Shown: one piece after another, positions 5,304-5,608 of the stretch
How positions within the stretch are numbered: the first letter of the stretch is position 1
How the letters are laid out: the number at the start of each line of letters is the position of its first letter
NCBI RefSeq assembly: GCF_943912555.1
Contig: NZ_CALTUR010000107.1
Span: 1-5,608 of the forward strand
DNA length: 5,608 bases
Source of the DNA: an uncultured Streptococcus sp.
Lineage (GTDB): Bacteria; Bacillota; Bacilli; Lactobacillales; Streptococcaceae
Direction: 5' to 3'
Translations under genes and position numbers: made by a program
Notes under the pieces: generated by a model
What the model was told of the DNA's origin: nothing
Databases searched by the model: none
What the model saw: the letters and a program-made list of their open reading frames with translations, nothing else

Positions 5304-5473
5304 AGCGTTCCTCCAAGTTCTTTGAGTATTAAATCTCCACTTGATTCGAAGCGAACCAAGCCACTTTTTTCTAATTCAGCCATAAGAGATATGGCCTCAA
5401 CAATATCAATTCCCATTTCACGTACTAAAAATGAAATGACAATATAGCGTGATGATTGTAATTCTTTTGTCAT
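5300..5473 (-). CDS. Small protein upstream of repA (57 aa)
   Basis: A 57-aa protein beginning MTKELQSSRYIVISFL. The start at 5473 is chosen because GGAGG lies 4 nt upstream; an in-frame extension up to 5560 would run through the promoter and hairpin and has no ribosome site. Residues 24-57 (IVEAISLMAELEKSGLVRFESSGDLILKE) read like the recognition helix and wing of a small winged-helix fold, with the LxxLExxGLV pattern followed by a turn and a beta strand, but this is only a resemblance. Its stop overlaps the repA ATG (ATGA), so it is the first gene of the operon and translationally coupled to repA. It may control repA expression or copy number, or simply serve as a leader gene; the family is not recognised. 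Confidence 0.7.
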   Translation of the reverse strand: MTKELQSSRYIVISFLVREMGIDIVEAISLMAELEKSGLVRFESSGDLILKELGGTL

Positions 5474-5484
5474 TTTTCCTCCAG

Positions 5485-5523
5485 AAAATAAAAAAACGGA
5501 AAGATTGTGAAATTCCTTTCCGT
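5485..5523 (-). terminator. Terminator-like hairpin in the operon leader
   Basis: On the minus strand ACGGAAAG (5523-5516), a 12-nt loop, and CTTTCCGT (5503-5496) form a perfect 8-bp stem followed at once by TTTTTTATTTT (5495-5485), the pattern of an intrinsic terminator. It sits 12 nt before the ribosome site of the 57-aa gene, leaving no room for a promoter between them, so operon transcripts must pass through it. It could terminate an upstream gene outside the window, attenuate the operon, or stabilise the 5' end of the mRNA. Confidence 0.7.
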
Positions 5524-5526
5524 AAC

Positions 5527-5554
5527 ATAATAAATATTTGAACACCAAACTCAA
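5527..5554 (-). promoter_or_regulatory. Probable promoter of the repA operon
   Basis: Read on the minus strand: -35 TTGAGT (5554-5549), a 16-nt spacer, and -10 TATTAT (5532-5527), matching the sigma-A consensus at 4/6 and 5/6. The start site is expected near 5520, which falls inside the 5' arm of the terminator-like hairpin. A transcript from here would keep only about six base pairs of that stem (GGAAAG/CTTTCC). This is the only good promoter I found upstream of the operon. Confidence 0.62.
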
Positions 5555-5561
5555 CACCAAA
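5541..5561. repeat. Tandem AACACCAAA repeat over the -35 box
   Basis: AACACCAAA occurs exactly at 5541-5549 and 5553-5561, a 12-bp period close to one helical turn, and it overlaps the -35 box and spacer of the predicted promoter. Such placement fits an operator for a repressor, for example RepA itself, the 57-aa protein or the Spx-HTH protein. Which one binds, if any, cannot be told from the sequence. Confidence 0.5.
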
Positions 5562-5573
5562 AAAATGTTTTTA

Positions 5574-5595
5574 TTGATGATTATTGCTCAATCAA
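5574..5595. promoter_or_regulatory. Upstream inverted repeat, possible operator
   Basis: TTGAT (5574-5578) and ATCAA (5591-5595) pair as an inverted repeat, with overlapping TGATT/AATCA (5578-5582/5590-5594) and ATTG/CAAT (5583-5586/5589-5592) symmetries in the same 22 bases. It lies about 20 bp upstream of the -35 of the repA operon promoter. An operator is plausible, but AT-rich symmetry arises easily by chance. Confidence 0.3.
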
Positions 5596-5608
5596 GCACA
5601 TATAACAA

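Noticed and set aside
5474..5560. N-terminal extension of the 57-aa gene to an ATG at 5560
   Set aside because: The extension would translate the -35/-10 region and the terminator-like hairpin and lacks a Shine-Dalgarno. The ATG at 5473 has GGAGG 4 nt upstream.

Overview
The window looks like low-GC Firmicute DNA, most likely Streptococcus. It is AT-rich, has strong AAGGAGG-type ribosome binding sites, and carries a gene set typical of streptococcal integrative elements. No tool was run, so species and element names are inference from remembered families.

Layout: (1) Positions 1-81 are a short leader. (2) 82-1083 (+) is a complete UDP-glucose 4-epimerase (galE), probably host chromosome, ending in a strong intrinsic terminator at 1203-1251 that resembles a folded-back IS end. 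(3) 1084-1424 has no gene. It holds the galE terminator, a second hairpin that serves as the terminator of the opposing operon, and repeat debris; this is where I would expect the host/element boundary. (4) 1425-5473 is one compact operon on the minus strand, read from right to left: a 57-aa small protein, a RepA_N-type replication initiator (259 aa), a 33-aa one-helix membrane peptide, a complete C-5 cytosine DNA methyltransferase (452 aa), a very acidic 149-aa unknown protein, a 208-aa fusion of a cysteine-less Spx/ArsC-like domain with a putative helix-turn-helix, and a 195-aa CPBP-family membrane protein. (5) 5474-5608 is the operon leader, with a promoter, a tandem repeat over its -35, a terminator-like hairpin at or just after the predicted transcription start, and an upstream inverted repeat.

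The minus-strand genes are joined by stop/start contacts: ATGA (57 aa/repA), TAA-ATG (repA/33 aa), ATGA (33 aa/methyltransferase), 17-nt overlap (methyltransferase/149 aa), 8-nt overlap (149 aa/Spx-like), and 2-nt gap (Spx-like/CPBP). The genes are therefore probably co-transcribed and translationally coupled. The set matches, from memory, the replication/methylase end of Tn5252/ICESa2603-like streptococcal conjugative elements. No integrase, relaxase or attachment site is visible here.

The most interesting signals are three exact 15-bp-spaced TAGTGAGACT iterons with an inverted partner inside repA (a candidate intragenic origin), the 33-aa membrane peptide, which contains a 9-bp inverted repeat just before the methyltransferase, the redox-dead Spx-HTH fusion, and the strongly acidic protein following the methyltransferase. 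A working inference is that the operon couples plasmid-like replication of a newly arrived element with methylation and possible anti-defence or regulatory functions.
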